Positions 51,083 to 60,102 are shown, counted from the first letter of the stretch. The stretch is DNA of 64,000 bases from an uncultured Eubacteriales bacterium (GCA_934438175.1 CAKSBH010000004.1:1-64000); one strand, 5' to 3'. The notes: generated by a model from the letters alone, not told the origin. A program made the numbers and translations.

Positions 51083-52102
51083 TCAATAAATCATCATGGC
51101 ATCGCCAAACGAGAAAAACCGATATTTTTCCCGCACGGCTTCCCGATAAGCGCTCAGAATGTGCTCTCTGCCTGCAAGGGCGGAAACCAGCATCACCAAC
51201 GTGCTTTCCGGCAAATGGAAATTGGTGATCAGACGGTCGATTACATGGAATTCAAAACCGGGATAGATAAAAATATCCGTTTCTCCGGCATATTCCCGCA
51301 AGGGCATCTGTCGCCCTGCCGTTTCCAGAACGCGAACGGAGGTTGTTCCGACCGCGATGACTTTTCCGCCTCGGGCTTTTGTTTCATTGACAAGTTGTGC
51401 CGTACGCTCCGGCAGAATGTAATGTTCGGTATGCATTTTATGGGTAGTCGGGTCTTCCACTTTGACAGGACGAAACGTTCCCAGACCGACATGAAGAGTA
51501 ACAAAGCCGATCTCCACACCCTTTTCACGCACTTTTTGCAGAAGTTCCTCCGTAAAATGCAATCCCGCCGTCGGTGCGGCAACCGATCCGTCGTATCGGG
51601 CATACACCGTCTGATACCGTTCCGGATCCTTCAGTTTTTCGTGAATATACGGAGGCAACGGTGTTTCACCCAGCTGTTTCAGGCGCTCGGTCACATCTCC
51701 GTCGTAAGTAAAACGAATCAACCGGTTTCCGTCCTCCGCGACATCAATCACTTCACATGCAACGTCGTCAAGATCCATTTTTACACCGACCCCGGCTTTT
51801 CTGCCGGGTTTCACAAGACATTCCCATACATGAGGATCCGCGGTAGGACGAAGAAGAAAAACCTCAATCAACGCCCCGGTCGGACGCTTTACGGCAAAAA
51901 GGCGAGCGGGAATCACGCGGGAATCGTTCAGAATCAGACAATCCCCTTTCTGCATATAATCCAGGATATCCGGAAACATCGCGTGGCGAATATCGCCCGA
52001 AGATTTGTCCAAACAGAGCAGGCGGCACGCATCCCGGCGTTCGGAAGGATGCTGCGCAATCAAATCCTCCGGAAGATCATAAGAAAAATCACTCAGTTTC
52101 AT
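51083..52102 (-). CDS. queA: S-adenosylmethionine:tRNA ribosyltransferase-isomerase QueA
   Basis: This 339-aa protein starts KLSDFSYDLPEDLIAQHPSE, the typical QueA start, with GGAG eight bases before the ATG at 52102. It has LHFTEELLQKVREKGV and THKMHTEHYILPE. It makes epoxyqueuosine from preQ1-tRNA using AdoMet. It is the first gene of the queA-tgt-yajC set, after a consensus promoter divergent from asd. Confidence 0.96.
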   Translation of the reverse strand: MKLSDFSYDLPEDLIAQHPSERRDACRLLCLDKSSGDIRHAMFPDILDYMQKGDCLILNDSRVIPARLFAVKRPTGALIEVFLLRPTADPHVWECLVKPGRKAGVGVKMDLDDVACEVIDVAEDGNRLIRFTYDGDVTERLKQLGETPLPPYIHEKLKDPERYQTVYARYDGSVAAPTAGLHFTEELLQKVREKGVEIGFVTLHVGLGTFRPVKVEDPTTHKMHTEHYILPERTAQLVNETKARGGKVIAVGTTSVRVLETAGRQMPLREYAGETDIFIYPGFEFHVIDRLITNFHLPESTLVMLVSALAGREHILSAYREAVREKYRFFSFGDAMMIY

Positions 52103-52134
52103 AAAGAGTTCTCCAAAAAAAATCCCATTTTGCA

Positions 52135-52163
52135 TTGACATTCGCGGCAGAGAATGCTATAAT
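52135..52163 (+). promoter_or_regulatory. promoter of asd-dapA
   Basis: TTGACA (52135-52140), 17-bp spacer, TATAAT (52158-52163). It is divergent from and adjacent to the queA promoter. Confidence 0.85.
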
Positions 52164-52173
52164 AGCAAAATCT

Positions 52174-52202
52174 ATTATACTCTGTTCTACTGTACTTGTC
52201 AA
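52174..52202 (-). promoter_or_regulatory. promoter of queA-tgt-yajC
   Basis: Minus-strand TTGACA (52197-52202), 17-bp spacer, TATAAT (52174-52179). The two promoters lie back to back within 68 bp. Confidence 0.85.
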
Positions 52203-52272
52203 TTCCCTTTCCGAAGGAATCTTACACGGATTTTGCGGATCGGCATATGATGAATTTGAGGAGGATTTTCCC

Positions 52273-53283
52273 ATGCAACAGTACAAAATTGCCGTTGTCG
52301 GCGCAACCGGAATGGTCGGTCGCACCTTTCTGAAAGTTCTGGAGGAATATGGTCTGAACGCAGATTACACCCTGTTTGCGTCGCAGCGCTCTGCCGGAAG
52401 CAAGCTCACCTTCTTCGGCAAGGAATACACCGTACAGCTTCTGGACGAACACGCTTTTGACGAGGGGTTTGACATCGCGCTGTTCTCCGCCGGCGGAGAT
52501 ACCAGCAAAAAATATTCACCCATTGCTGCCGCCCACGGATGCGTGGTCATCGACAACAGTTCTGCATGGCGGATGGATCCGGACGTCCCGCTTGTTGTTC
52601 CGGAGGTCAATCCGGAAGACATTGCCAAGCATCACGGCATCATCGCCAACCCCAACTGCTCCACCATCCAGGCGGTCGTTGCGTTGGCTCCCCTGCACCG
52701 CAGATACGGCATCAAGCGCATTGTCTATTCTACCTATCAGGCGGTTTCCGGTGCCGGACAGGGCGGATTCAACGATCTGAAGAACGGAATCAACGGCATT
52801 GCTCCGCAGAAGTTTCCGTACCCCATCTTCTCCAACTGTCTGCCGCATATCGATACCTTCACGGAAAACGGCTATACCAAAGAAGAACTGAAGATGGTCA
52901 ACGAAACGCGCAAGATTCTGCACGACGATACGCTTCGCATCACGGCAACCACCGTCCGAGTCCCGGTCTTCTACGCGCACAGCGAATCCATCAATGTGGA
53001 ATTCAAAAAGGATTTTGACCTGGACGAAGTCCGCCGTCTGCTGGCATCTTCGGAGGGAATTGTTCTGCAGGACGATCCGGCAAACAACGTTTATCCGATG
53101 GCAATTCATGCCGCCGGAACAAACGAAGTATATGTCGGACGCATCCGCCGCGATTTCAGTGCCGACTGCGCGATGAATCTGTGGGTTGTTGCCGACAACA
53201 TCCGCAAGGGTGCTGCGACAAACGCCGTGCAGATTGCCCTGCGGCTGATTGCGATGTGGGAAACGGGAAAGTTGAAAAAATAA
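52273..53283 (+). CDS. asd: aspartate-semialdehyde dehydrogenase
   Basis: This 336-aa protein starts at ATG 52273, with GAGGAGG upstream. N-terminal NADP motif VVGATGMVGRTFLKVL; active-site Cys in ANPNCSTIQ near 126; EVNPEDI; TVRVPVFYAHSESINVEF with substrate-binding residues near 240. It reduces aspartyl phosphate in the lysine/threonine/methionine pathway. dapA follows directly. Confidence 0.96.
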   Translation: MQQYKIAVVGATGMVGRTFLKVLEEYGLNADYTLFASQRSAGSKLTFFGKEYTVQLLDEHAFDEGFDIALFSAGGDTSKKYSPIAAAHGCVVIDNSSAWRMDPDVPLVVPEVNPEDIAKHHGIIANPNCSTIQAVVALAPLHRRYGIKRIVYSTYQAVSGAGQGGFNDLKNGINGIAPQKFPYPIFSNCLPHIDTFTENGYTKEELKMVNETRKILHDDTLRITATTVRVPVFYAHSESINVEFKKDFDLDEVRRLLASSEGIVLQDDPANNVYPMAIHAAGTNEVYVGRIRRDFSADCAMNLWVVADNIRKGAATNAVQIALRLIAMWETGKLKK

Positions 53284-53307
53284 GGGCTTTTCCGTCAAAG
53301 AACTTCA

Positions 53308-54204
53308 TTGAAAAAAACCGTATTTCATGGCTCCTGCACCGCGATGGTCACACCGTTTCGGGAAAACGGAAAACCGGATTTTACGGCACTGGAGCAGCAG
53401 ACGGATTTTCAACTGGAAAACGGAACGGACGCACTTCTCGTTCTGGGAACGACCGGAGAGTCCGCAACGCTTTCGGACAAAGAGAAAAAACAGATCATCC
53501 GCACCGTCATCCGGCGCGTGGATCACAGAATTCCCGTCCTGGTCGGAGCCGGAAGCAACAACACCGAAAAAGCATACAAACTGGCACAGATGGCTGCCGA
53601 TGAAGGAGCCGACGCCCATCTGCAGGTAACGCCGTATTACAATAAAACCACGCAGAGCGGGTTGCTTGCCCACTACACCTATCTTGCCGACCGCGTGGAT
53701 CTTCCGATGATTCTTTACAATGTTCCGGCACGCACCGGTGTAAACATCCGTCCGGAAACCTATGCGGAACTTTCCCGGCATAAAAACATTGTTGCCGTCA
53801 AAGAAGCCAACGGGAATGTGGCATCTGTTCTTGAAACGCTCCGGCTTTGTGAAGACGGATTTTCCGTTTATTCCGGAGACGATGCCCTGATTACTCCGTT
53901 TCTTTCGGTCGGAGCTCAGGGAGTAATCAGTGTTCTGTCAAACATCATGCCGGAAACCGTACATGAAATCTGTGCCCTGTATGCCGGCGGAAGAGTGAAA
54001 GAAAGCGCGGCAAAACAGATTGCCGTCTCCGATCTGATTTCCGCACTGTTCTGCGAAACCAACCCGATTCCCATCAAAACCGCCATGGCATTGCTCCGAA
54101 GAGACAGCGGAAAGGTTCGCCTGCCGCTGGTTGCCATGACGAATGCCGGAAAAGAACGTCTCCGTTTGGCGCTGATCCGGCACGGAATGCTTGCATTTTC
54201 TTAA
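53308..54204 (+). CDS. dapA: 4-hydroxy-tetrahydrodipicolinate synthase
   Basis: This 298-aa protein starts at TTG 53308 with only a weak ribosome site, but FHGSCTAMVTPF fits the family N-terminus exactly. Motifs: GTTGESATLS (phosphate/pyruvate pocket), catalytic Tyr in LYNVPARTG near 136, Schiff-base Lys in VAVKEANG near 164, and YSGDDALITPFLSVGAQG. It condenses pyruvate with aspartate semialdehyde from the asd product upstream. A hairpin at 54213-54241 ends the unit. Confidence 0.95.
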   Translation: MKKTVFHGSCTAMVTPFRENGKPDFTALEQQTDFQLENGTDALLVLGTTGESATLSDKEKKQIIRTVIRRVDHRIPVLVGAGSNNTEKAYKLAQMAADEGADAHLQVTPYYNKTTQSGLLAHYTYLADRVDLPMILYNVPARTGVNIRPETYAELSRHKNIVAVKEANGNVASVLETLRLCEDGFSVYSGDDALITPFLSVGAQGVISVLSNIMPETVHEICALYAGGRVKESAAKQIAVSDLISALFCETNPIPIKTAMALLRRDSGKVRLPLVAMTNAGKERLRLALIRHGMLAFS

Positions 54205-54212
54205 AAAAACCG

Positions 54213-54241
54213 AAACCGTTCACGTGTGACGTGGACGGTTT
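54213..54241 (+). terminator. terminator after dapA
   Basis: 13-bp stem with one mismatch, AAACCGTTCACGT/ACGTGGACGGTTT. Confidence 0.6.
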
Positions 54242-54265
54242 TACGGTTGGAAGGAAACCAATACC

Positions 54266-55612
54266 ATGGAAGAAATCAAAAAACCGTTGTTCACAAAAAA
54301 GAGCATTGTTCTTCTGCTTCTGCCCATCGTTGCCGAGCAGTTTTTATCCGTCACCATCGGGCTTGCCGATACGGTTATGGTCGCCTTTGCCGGGGAACAT
54401 GCCGTTTCTGCGATCTCGCTTGTGGATTCGCTGAACATTCTGCTGATTCAGTTTCTCGCCGCCGTCGCAACCGGAGGTTCCGTTGTCGCGGCGCAGTATC
54501 TCGGCGGATCAAAGAAAGAACAGGCATCGGATACCTCCAAACAGCTGACCCAGATGATTCTGCTGTTTTCACTTTTTATCACCGCCGTATGTGCCGCTTT
54601 CCACACGCCTCTGCTCTCACTCATTTTCGGAAAAGTGGATGCGGACATCATGGAAGGATGCGAAGTCTATTTTTTGCTTTCTTATCTCTCCTATCCGTTC
54701 ATCGGGCTGTACAACGCAGGAGCCGCACTGTTCCGCGCCGTCAAAGACACAAAAACGCCGCTTCTGATCTCCGCCCTGATGAACCTGATCAACATCGGCG
54801 GAAATGCCATTCTCATCTACGGATGCCGGCTCGGTGTCGCCGGTGCCGGAATTCCCTCACTGTTGTCCCGCATGGTCGGTGCCATTGTTATTTTTTGTCT
54901 GTTCCAAAAGAAGAGCAATCCCATCCGCATCTCCGCTCCTGCAAAAATCCGTTTTGATTTCCCGCTGATCCGCCGCATCCTCGGAATCGGAATTCCGAAC
55001 GGAATCGAAGGCGCATTGTTTCATATCGGAAAGATTATTCTCTCCAGTCTGGTCTCCGGTCTTGGGAAGGCGGCGATCTCCGCCAATGCCATTGCCAATG
55101 CCGTTGCATCCCTTTCCAATATTCCGGGAAGCGCCATCGGCACAGGACTGATTACCATTGTGGGACAGTGCATGGGTGCCGGACAGGCACAGGCGGCAAA
55201 GAAGCATACGGTGCGACTTCTCGGCGTTACATACCTCTGCATTCTGTTTCTGAACGGGCTTCAGTTCCTTTTTGCGCCGCAACTGATCTCCCTGTTTTCC
55301 CTTTCTGCGGAAAGTACAGAAATCGCCATAAAGATCCTGCGTCCGTTTGCCGTAGCGAATCTTTTGCTCTGGCCCCTCGCATTTGAACTCCCCTATACGC
55401 TCCGGGCGGCAGGTGATGTAAAATTCACCATGCTGGTATCCATGTTCAGCATGTGGATTTTCCGCATCGGCTGTGCCTTCTGGTTCTGCAAAGGGCTTGG
55501 ATTCGGCGTAGAGGCAACCTGGGTTGCTATGTATGTAGACTGGGTTTGCCGGGCAACCTTTTTCCTGTTCCGCTTTCTCTCCGGCAAATGGCAGCAGAAG
55601 AAAGTCATTTAA
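54266..55612 (+). CDS. MATE-family efflux transporter
   Basis: This 448-aa protein has 12 transmembrane helices in two MatE repeats. SIVLLLLPIVAEQFLSVTIG and MVAFAGEHAVSAISLVDS lie near the N-terminus, and GIPNGIEGALFHIGKIILSS begins the second repeat. Such proteins export cationic drugs in exchange for Na+ or H+. A TetR gene faces it across a shared terminator, but control of this gene by that TetR is not shown. Confidence 0.88.
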   Translation: MEEIKKPLFTKKSIVLLLLPIVAEQFLSVTIGLADTVMVAFAGEHAVSAISLVDSLNILLIQFLAAVATGGSVVAAQYLGGSKKEQASDTSKQLTQMILLFSLFITAVCAAFHTPLLSLIFGKVDADIMEGCEVYFLLSYLSYPFIGLYNAGAALFRAVKDTKTPLLISALMNLINIGGNAILIYGCRLGVAGAGIPSLLSRMVGAIVIFCLFQKKSNPIRISAPAKIRFDFPLIRRILGIGIPNGIEGALFHIGKIILSSLVSGLGKAAISANAIANAVASLSNIPGSAIGTGLITIVGQCMGAGQAQAAKKHTVRLLGVTYLCILFLNGLQFLFAPQLISLFSLSAESTEIAIKILRPFAVANLLLWPLAFELPYTLRAAGDVKFTMLVSMFSMWIFRIGCAFWFCKGLGFGVEATWVAMYVDWVCRATFFLFRFLSGKWQQKKVI

Positions 55613-55630
55613 CACATCCGGGGTACAACA

Positions 55631-55660
55631 AAAAATCCCGATCCTGCAATCGGGATTTTT
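55631..55660. terminator. bidirectional terminator
   Basis: 12-bp stem AAAAATCCCGAT/ATCGGGATTTTT between the convergent MATE and TetR genes. Confidence 0.9.
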
Positions 55661-56221
55661 TTATACCGTCCGGCATCCGTACCATTCTTCGCAACGGTCA
55701 AAGAATCTGAGTATTTTCTTACGGATCTGCTTGCCGTCCCATTCCATCAGCCCGACGGCAACCATCGAAGCAATCCCGTGAACATACATCCACACGTCTG
55801 CATAGAGCCGATTCTCTGCGCATTCGGGCAATCCGGTTGTACCCCGGAGAAGAGCAGCCACATCCTCCGAATAGACCGCACTCATACATTCCTCGGTACA
55901 ATCCTGCATAAAAAGAAATCGGAACAGCGCTTTTTCACGATGCGCAAACCGGATATAGCCGAGGGCGGCAGCACGGTGCGGAGGCAGTTTTCCCCTGCGA
56001 ATCTCTCTTTCCAAAAAAGACCGATATACGATTCCTGCCGCCGTCATCACATCTTTTTTCAACTCATCCATGGAAGAGTACTGAGAAAAGATGGGCTGAG
56101 TCGAACAGCCGACGGCTTTTGCAAGCCCTCTTGCATTCAGGGCATCCGGTCCCTTTTCCTGCACCAGCATCACGGCGTGCATGACAAGCTGTTCTCTGGT
56201 TATTTTTTGTTTCGGCGGCAT
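55661..56221 (-). CDS. TetR-family regulator
   Basis: This 186-aa protein has the TetR helix-turn-helix NARGLAKAVGCSTQPIFSQY near residues 30-50. The C-terminal region (about 80-180), with VWMYVHGIASMVAVGLMEWD, resembles the WHG/TetR_C_33-type ligand domain. GGAGG precedes ATG 56221. Its own promoter carries a palindrome just after the -10 box, so autoregulation is likely. Confidence 0.85.
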   Translation of the reverse strand: MPPKQKITREQLVMHAVMLVQEKGPDALNARGLAKAVGCSTQPIFSQYSSMDELKKDVMTAAGIVYRSFLEREIRRGKLPPHRAAALGYIRFAHREKALFRFLFMQDCTEECMSAVYSEDVAALLRGTTGLPECAENRLYADVWMYVHGIASMVAVGLMEWDGKQIRKKILRFFDRCEEWYGCRTV

Positions 56222-56241
56222 AAGATCCTCCAACAATTCAC

Positions 56242-56287
56242 GTTATATAACTCATGTTATCATACCACGAATTGTAAAAGATGTCAA
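56242..56287 (-). promoter_or_regulatory. promoter and operator of the TetR gene
   Basis: Minus-strand TTGACA (56282-56287), 17-bp spacer, TATGAT (56259-56264), then the palindrome GTTATATAAC (56242-56251) where a repressor dimer could sit. Confidence 0.65.
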
Positions 56288-56315
56288 GGATTCCGTAAAA
56301 TCTATGCCGAAAAGA

Positions 56316-56343
56316 ACCGGGAGGCGCCTTCACGCCTCCCGGT
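56316..56343 (-). terminator. terminator of the carboxypeptidase gene
   Basis: 11-bp stem ACCGGGAGGCG/CGCCTCCCGGT just after the stop codon at 56346 on the minus strand. Confidence 0.75.
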
Positions 56344-56345
56344 CG

Positions 56346-57536
56346 TCAAAACACAATCTGATTCAGAAGCCACGCAAAATAATCAAAGAACCCTGCCCTC
56401 AACACGTCCTCCTCCAGAATCACGTCAAATTCCGCCACCGTCTGCCCATTGAGCGTAAACAGAACGGAACCGACCTTTTCGCCCCGCTTGCGGGGGGCAT
56501 CTACGGATTCCGGCAGATCCACCGTCATCTTCAGACGGCTTTCTTCACCTTTTTTCAAAAGGATGGTTGCCTCACCGGAAACGGAAATCGGATATTCCCG
56601 TTTTACCGAACGGAGCGCCCGGATGGTCTGAGGAACCTCCGGAGTTCGCTGAACAACGCTGTACATGGCAAATCCGTGATTCAGTAAGGCCGCCGTATCG
56701 GCAAAGCGCTCGGCGGAAGACGGGGCACTGAGCACAACCGCAATCAGCGTCATTCCGTCACGGGTCGCCGTGCCGGAGAAGCAATGACCGGAGCGCTTGG
56801 TATATCCGGTTTTCATACCGGTCATGCCTGTATACGTCCGCAACATCTTGTTTGTATTTGCCAGTCCGAAGCCGCCGTTGCGCAGAGAATCCATCCAGAC
56901 GGTAGAATATTCAAAGATCTTCTCGTGCTTCAGCAACTCCCGTGTCATGCGGGCAATGTCCGTTGCCGTTGTATAGTGCTCGTCATCGTCAAACAAGCCC
57001 GTACAGCAGGTAAAATGCGTGTTTGTCATCCCCAGTTCTTCGGCACGCTCATTCATCTGACGGACAAATTCCGGTTCACTCCCGGCAAGATGCTCTGCCA
57101 TAGCAACGGTAGCATCGTTCGCACTCGGAATGGCAATGGCTTTGATCAGATCATTCACACTCATCTGCTCGCCGACCTCAAGATAGATCTGCGTTCCGCC
57201 CATGGAAGCGGCATGTTCGCTTGTGGTTACCGTATCTTCCGTGGAAATTCTGCCGTCTTCCAACGCCTCCATGATCAGCAGGAGCGCCATAATTTTCGTT
57301 ACGCTGGCAGGAGGAAGTTTTTCGTCCCCGTTTTTTGCATACAGAATCTGTCCGGTTGATGCCTCCATCAGAACAGCGGATTTTGCCGAGAGCGTCAGCT
57401 CCGCACCGGTTTTTCCCTGTTCAATTTTTGCGGCATCTTCCAGATCCTCCTCGCTTCCCTGTGCCGCCGGGCTGACGGGAATGAGAAGAACGAAGGTCAA
57501 CATCAAAGCGAGAACGACATACAGTTTCCGTTTCAT
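56346..57536 (-). CDS. D-alanyl-D-alanine carboxypeptidase (DacF-like, S11)
   Basis: This 396-aa protein has an N-terminal signal peptide (LYVVLALMLTFVLLIPVSPAA). Penicillin-binding motifs are in order: SVTK at 78-81, SAN near 139, KTG in MKTGYTKRSG near 241. The C-terminal beta domain and amphipathic anchor (FFDYFAWLLNQIVF) match DacA/DacF. It trims the terminal D-Ala of peptidoglycan stems outside the membrane. Confidence 0.93.
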   Translation of the reverse strand: MKRKLYVVLALMLTFVLLIPVSPAAQGSEEDLEDAAKIEQGKTGAELTLSAKSAVLMEASTGQILYAKNGDEKLPPASVTKIMALLLIMEALEDGRISTEDTVTTSEHAASMGGTQIYLEVGEQMSVNDLIKAIAIPSANDATVAMAEHLAGSEPEFVRQMNERAEELGMTNTHFTCCTGLFDDDEHYTTATDIARMTRELLKHEKIFEYSTVWMDSLRNGGFGLANTNKMLRTYTGMTGMKTGYTKRSGHCFSGTATRDGMTLIAVVLSAPSSAERFADTAALLNHGFAMYSVVQRTPEVPQTIRALRSVKREYPISVSGEATILLKKGEESRLKMTVDLPESVDAPRKRGEKVGSVLFTLNGQTVAEFDVILEEDVLRAGFFDYFAWLLNQIVF

Positions 57537-57607
57537 AATCTTTTCAAGGCCTCCCTGTTTTTTCTGTCATGTTCAGTATACGCAGCGGCTTCACAGACCA
57601 TACGCAC

Positions 57608-57901
57608 TTATTTGAAAAAAGAAGAAAAAACACCGCCGCGCTGTCCCGGGGGCTTTGGAATGGGAATTTCATAGTTGACCAAAACGATATCGGAACCGAT
57701 TTTCTGGATGTTGCACCACGGAATGACATAATTGCACTCTCTCCCAAACATTCCCAAAACTCTGGCAGGTCCGGGAACGACAAGCGCCGTGATGGTTCCG
57801 GAGGTGACATCAAACTCCACATCATCCACAAAACCGAGCCGTTGACCGTCCCTCACATTGATTACCTCTTTGCAGCGAAGATCGTTTACCGAACAGACCA
57901 T
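57608..57901 (-). CDS. YlmC/YmxH-family PRC-barrel protein
   Basis: This protein of about 97 aa has a PRC barrel: KEVINVRDGQRLGFVDDVEF, then ITALVVPGPARVLGMFGRE and YVIPWCNIQKIGSDIVLV. YlmC/YmxH proteins are conserved in spore formers and linked to sporulation, with unknown biochemistry. Start ATG 57901 is chosen because it fits the family N-terminus. An ATG four codons earlier (57913) has no ribosome-site spacing. Confidence 0.8.
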   Translation of the reverse strand: MVCSVNDLRCKEVINVRDGQRLGFVDDVEFDVTSGTITALVVPGPARVLGMFGRECNYVIPWCNIQKIGSDIVLVNYEIPIPKPPGQRGGVFSSFFK

Positions 57902-57955
57902 CTCCGTCACCATCCTTTCACGGAACTATATGACAGAGGTTTTCCGAATATGTTC

Positions 57956-57984
57956 TTGACATACGGCTCAAAAACCGCTATACT
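57956..57984 (+). promoter_or_regulatory. promoter of yraN
   Basis: TTGACA (57956-57961), 17-bp spacer, TATACT (57979-57984), 18 bp before the ATG. Confidence 0.8.
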
Positions 57985-58002
57985 GAAAAAAAGAGGTGCG
58001 TC

Positions 58003-58446
58003 ATGGAAGAAAAACCTTACTCTTATCTGACCGGGAATTTTTACGAAGATCTTGCCGCCGAGGCCCTGCGGGAACACGGCTTCCGGATTCTGGAACAGAA
58101 CTTCACAACACATCAGGGAGAAATCGATATCATCGCCTTCAAAAACCGGACGTATCACTTTGTAGAAGTCAAATCCATGACTGTCGGAAAAACACCGTTC
58201 CGCCCGGAACACAGCGTGACCTACAAAAAGATGGGGAAAATTCTGTCGGTCGCGTCCTCCTTTCTGAGGATCGTTCACGAAAAATACGGACTCGGCATAC
58301 GGCAGATGAATATATCCTTTGATGTCATCGCCATTCAGAACCGAGAAGACGGCAGCGTTGAAAGCTGTCGGTTTTTTGAACGCTATTATCTCGTGGACGT
58401 CGCAACCTTTAAGGATCTTCTGTTTTTATACCCCGATTGGGAATAA
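58003..58446 (+). CDS. yraN: YraN-family (UPF0102) nuclease-like protein
   Basis: This 147-aa protein has the PD-(D/E)xK-like core of YraN: LAAEALREHGFRILEQNFTT, QGEIDIIAFKNRTYHFVEVK (E-D...ExK), and a C-terminal region longer than usual (RYYLVDVATFKDLLFLYPDW). The family is found in most bacteria with unclear function. AGAGGTG precedes the ATG. Confidence 0.85.
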   Translation: MEEKPYSYLTGNFYEDLAAEALREHGFRILEQNFTTHQGEIDIIAFKNRTYHFVEVKSMTVGKTPFRPEHSVTYKKMGKILSVASSFLRIVHEKYGLGIRQMNISFDVIAIQNREDGSVESCRFFERYYLVDVATFKDLLFLYPDWE

Positions 58447-58451
58447 AAAGC

Positions 58452-58480
58452 CCGAAGACCGGAAGAAAACCGGTCTTCGG
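58452..58480. terminator. bidirectional terminator
   Basis: 11-bp stem CCGAAGACCGG/CCGGTCTTCGG followed by AAATTTTTT. It sits between the yraN and coaW convergent genes. Confidence 0.85.
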
Positions 58481-58498
58481 AAATTTTTTATAATCACA

Positions 58499-59302
58499 TT
58501 ATGCCAATGCGGCACCGAGTGCGGTAACATATTCAGCGCGTTCCGGAATATAAAACTTCACCCCGTGAAGGTTTTCGATTTGTGCAAACAGACGGGACGC
58601 AAACGGAACGGCAGTAAGATTGCCGCAGAGAACGATGTCCTTCAGACCGTACGCACGCGCGGCAAACACCGCCATGATGCCAACGGTCTGAAAAATCATG
58701 TTGATCAACCCATATGCCTTATCCTCTTTGGTGGCATAATCGGAGATGTTGCCGAAATTGGACGCCGTCGTATCGGACGGCATCGAACTGTCTGTGCGGG
58801 TCAGATCGCCGATGGTAAGATCAATGTGTGACAGGTCTCCGTTTTTTGCCAATTCCACGATGTTTTCAAAATTATGCACTTCCAGAAGCTCCGAAGAAAG
58901 CCCCAAAAGCGTCCCGCCGCCCACACCGGTACCGCCAATGTGAACGATTTCGCTTCCGTCGGCGTGAACAAACGCCGTCCCTGTCCCCATACTGACAATC
59001 ACGGCATCCCGGAGCCCGGACAGATACAACCCGCCAAGCCCGATGGCACGGAACTCATCAATGTGGGAAGTCCGGATTCCATACACGTTTTCTTTGATAT
59101 AAGTAGATCCGACACCGGTCACTTTCACCTCGGAAATATCCGAAAGGACCAACGCATTTTCACTGATATACCGTCCAAAGGCACCATACACCGAGGTGAG
59201 CGGATCCGTCGCACGAACCTGAAGCGGGTGCAGGATTTCACCGTTGCGCAATCCGACAATCTTCGTTGTGCTTCCGCCGATATCAATTCCGATAATCGTC
59301 AT
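58499..59302 (-). CDS. coaW: type II pantothenate kinase
   Basis: This 267-aa protein has an actin-like ATPase fold: phosphate-1 loop GIDIGGSTTKIVGL at the N-terminus, SMGTGTAF near 110, HIGGTGVGGGTLLGLSSEL near 125-145, and a C-terminal VLCGNLTAVPF and TALGAALA. It phosphorylates pantothenate, the first step of CoA synthesis. The ATG at 59302 overlaps the stop of the transporter gene (ATGA), so import and trapping are coupled. Confidence 0.92.
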   Translation of the reverse strand: MTIIGIDIGGSTTKIVGLRNGEILHPLQVRATDPLTSVYGAFGRYISENALVLSDISEVKVTGVGSTYIKENVYGIRTSHIDEFRAIGLGGLYLSGLRDAVIVSMGTGTAFVHADGSEIVHIGGTGVGGGTLLGLSSELLEVHNFENIVELAKNGDLSHIDLTIGDLTRTDSSMPSDTTASNFGNISDYATKEDKAYGLINMIFQTVGIMAVFAARAYGLKDIVLCGNLTAVPFASRLFAQIENLHGVKFYIPERAEYVTALGAALA

Positions 59303-59937
59303 ACCGCATCTCCCTCTCCCGTTGCAGGAAAATACCGCAGCAGCGCACGGCTGAGTGCTGTGCCGATAATCAGACAGGCAGCCGCTTCGATCAGTCCGTT
59401 CACACCGACAAAAAGAGCAACAAATTTCAAAACATCGTCCGCAGCGCCGAGCCCTGCCGCGATTCCCCGGATATAGTCGGAAGATCCGAACAGAAGAATC
59501 AGCGCAGACATAAAGAACAATGTATTGAGAAATGCACCGCTGAACGAAGCAATCAGGACAGAAAGCATCGTCTTGTGGCTTTTGCGAACAATCCATCGGT
59601 AAATCCATCCGACAAGAAACCCCATCAAAATGCGGGGAATAAAACAAAGAACAACCGTATGAACCGGCTGAATGGAAAACAAAGTTGCCCCGAATGCGCT
59701 CGGATGCCCCACCCCGAGACAGGAAAGAAAGCTGGAAAGCCCAAACAGTGCGCCAAGAAAAGTTCCGCAGGCAGGTCCTACCAGAACGGCTCCGATCAGA
59801 ACCGGAACCATCAGAAAACAGATTTCCAAGCCACCCGTCGTCAGATAACCGAATGTGTAATGCATTACAATCATCAAAGCCGCCAACAAAGATGTGTAAA
59901 CAAGGCGGCGGGTTTTCATTGTTATTCTGTTTGCCAA
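59299..59937 (-). CDS. ECF transporter S component (probably pantothenate)
   Basis: This protein of about 212 aa has six transmembrane helices and the small-glycine-rich pattern of ECF S components: LVYTSLLAALMIVMHYTFGY, LIGAVLVGPACGTFLGALFG and IPRILMGFLVGWIYRWIV. A TTG start at 59937 has GGAGGTG six bases upstream. An ATG at 59919 lacks one. Direct overlap with a pantothenate kinase gene suggests pantothenate or a close precursor as substrate. It needs a shared energising module encoded elsewhere. Confidence 0.75.
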   Translation of the reverse strand: MANRITMKTRRLVYTSLLAALMIVMHYTFGYLTTGGLEICFLMVPVLIGAVLVGPACGTFLGALFGLSSFLSCLGVGHPSAFGATLFSIQPVHTVVLCFIPRILMGFLVGWIYRWIVRKSHKTMLSVLIASFSGAFLNTLFFMSALILLFGSSDYIRGIAAGLGAADDVLKFVALFVGVNGLIEAAACLIIGTALSRALLRYFPATGEGDAV

Positions 59938-59979
59938 AGAAAACACCTCCGAAAGAATCAGAATATTCAGAAGAAAAAC

Positions 59980-60007
59980 AAAGACCGAACACAGTCGTTC
60001 GGTCTTT
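59980..60007 (-). terminator. terminator of tRNA-Thr
   Basis: 11-bp stem AAAGACCGAAC/GTTCGGTCTTT directly after the tRNA 3' end on the minus strand, with a T-run. Confidence 0.85.
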
Positions 60008-60008
60008 G

Positions 60009-60084
60009 TGGAGCTGATGATCGGGATCGAACCGACGACCTCGTCCTTACCAAGGACGCACTCTACCAACTGAGCTACATCAGC
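60009..60084 (-). tRNA. tRNA-Thr(GGT)
   Basis: Acceptor GCTGATG/CATCAGC, D arm, anticodon stem CGTCC/GGACG with loop TTGGTAA (anticodon GGT), T arm with TTCGATC, and encoded CCA. Confidence 0.95.
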
Positions 60085-60102
60085 ATAATTCCGACGAAGA
60101 AT

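Noticed and set aside
49934..52138. A 734-codon open frame on the plus strand opposite tgt and queA
   Set aside because: Both minus-strand genes are unmistakable. The antisense frame has no ribosome site or recognisable domain and results from codon bias.
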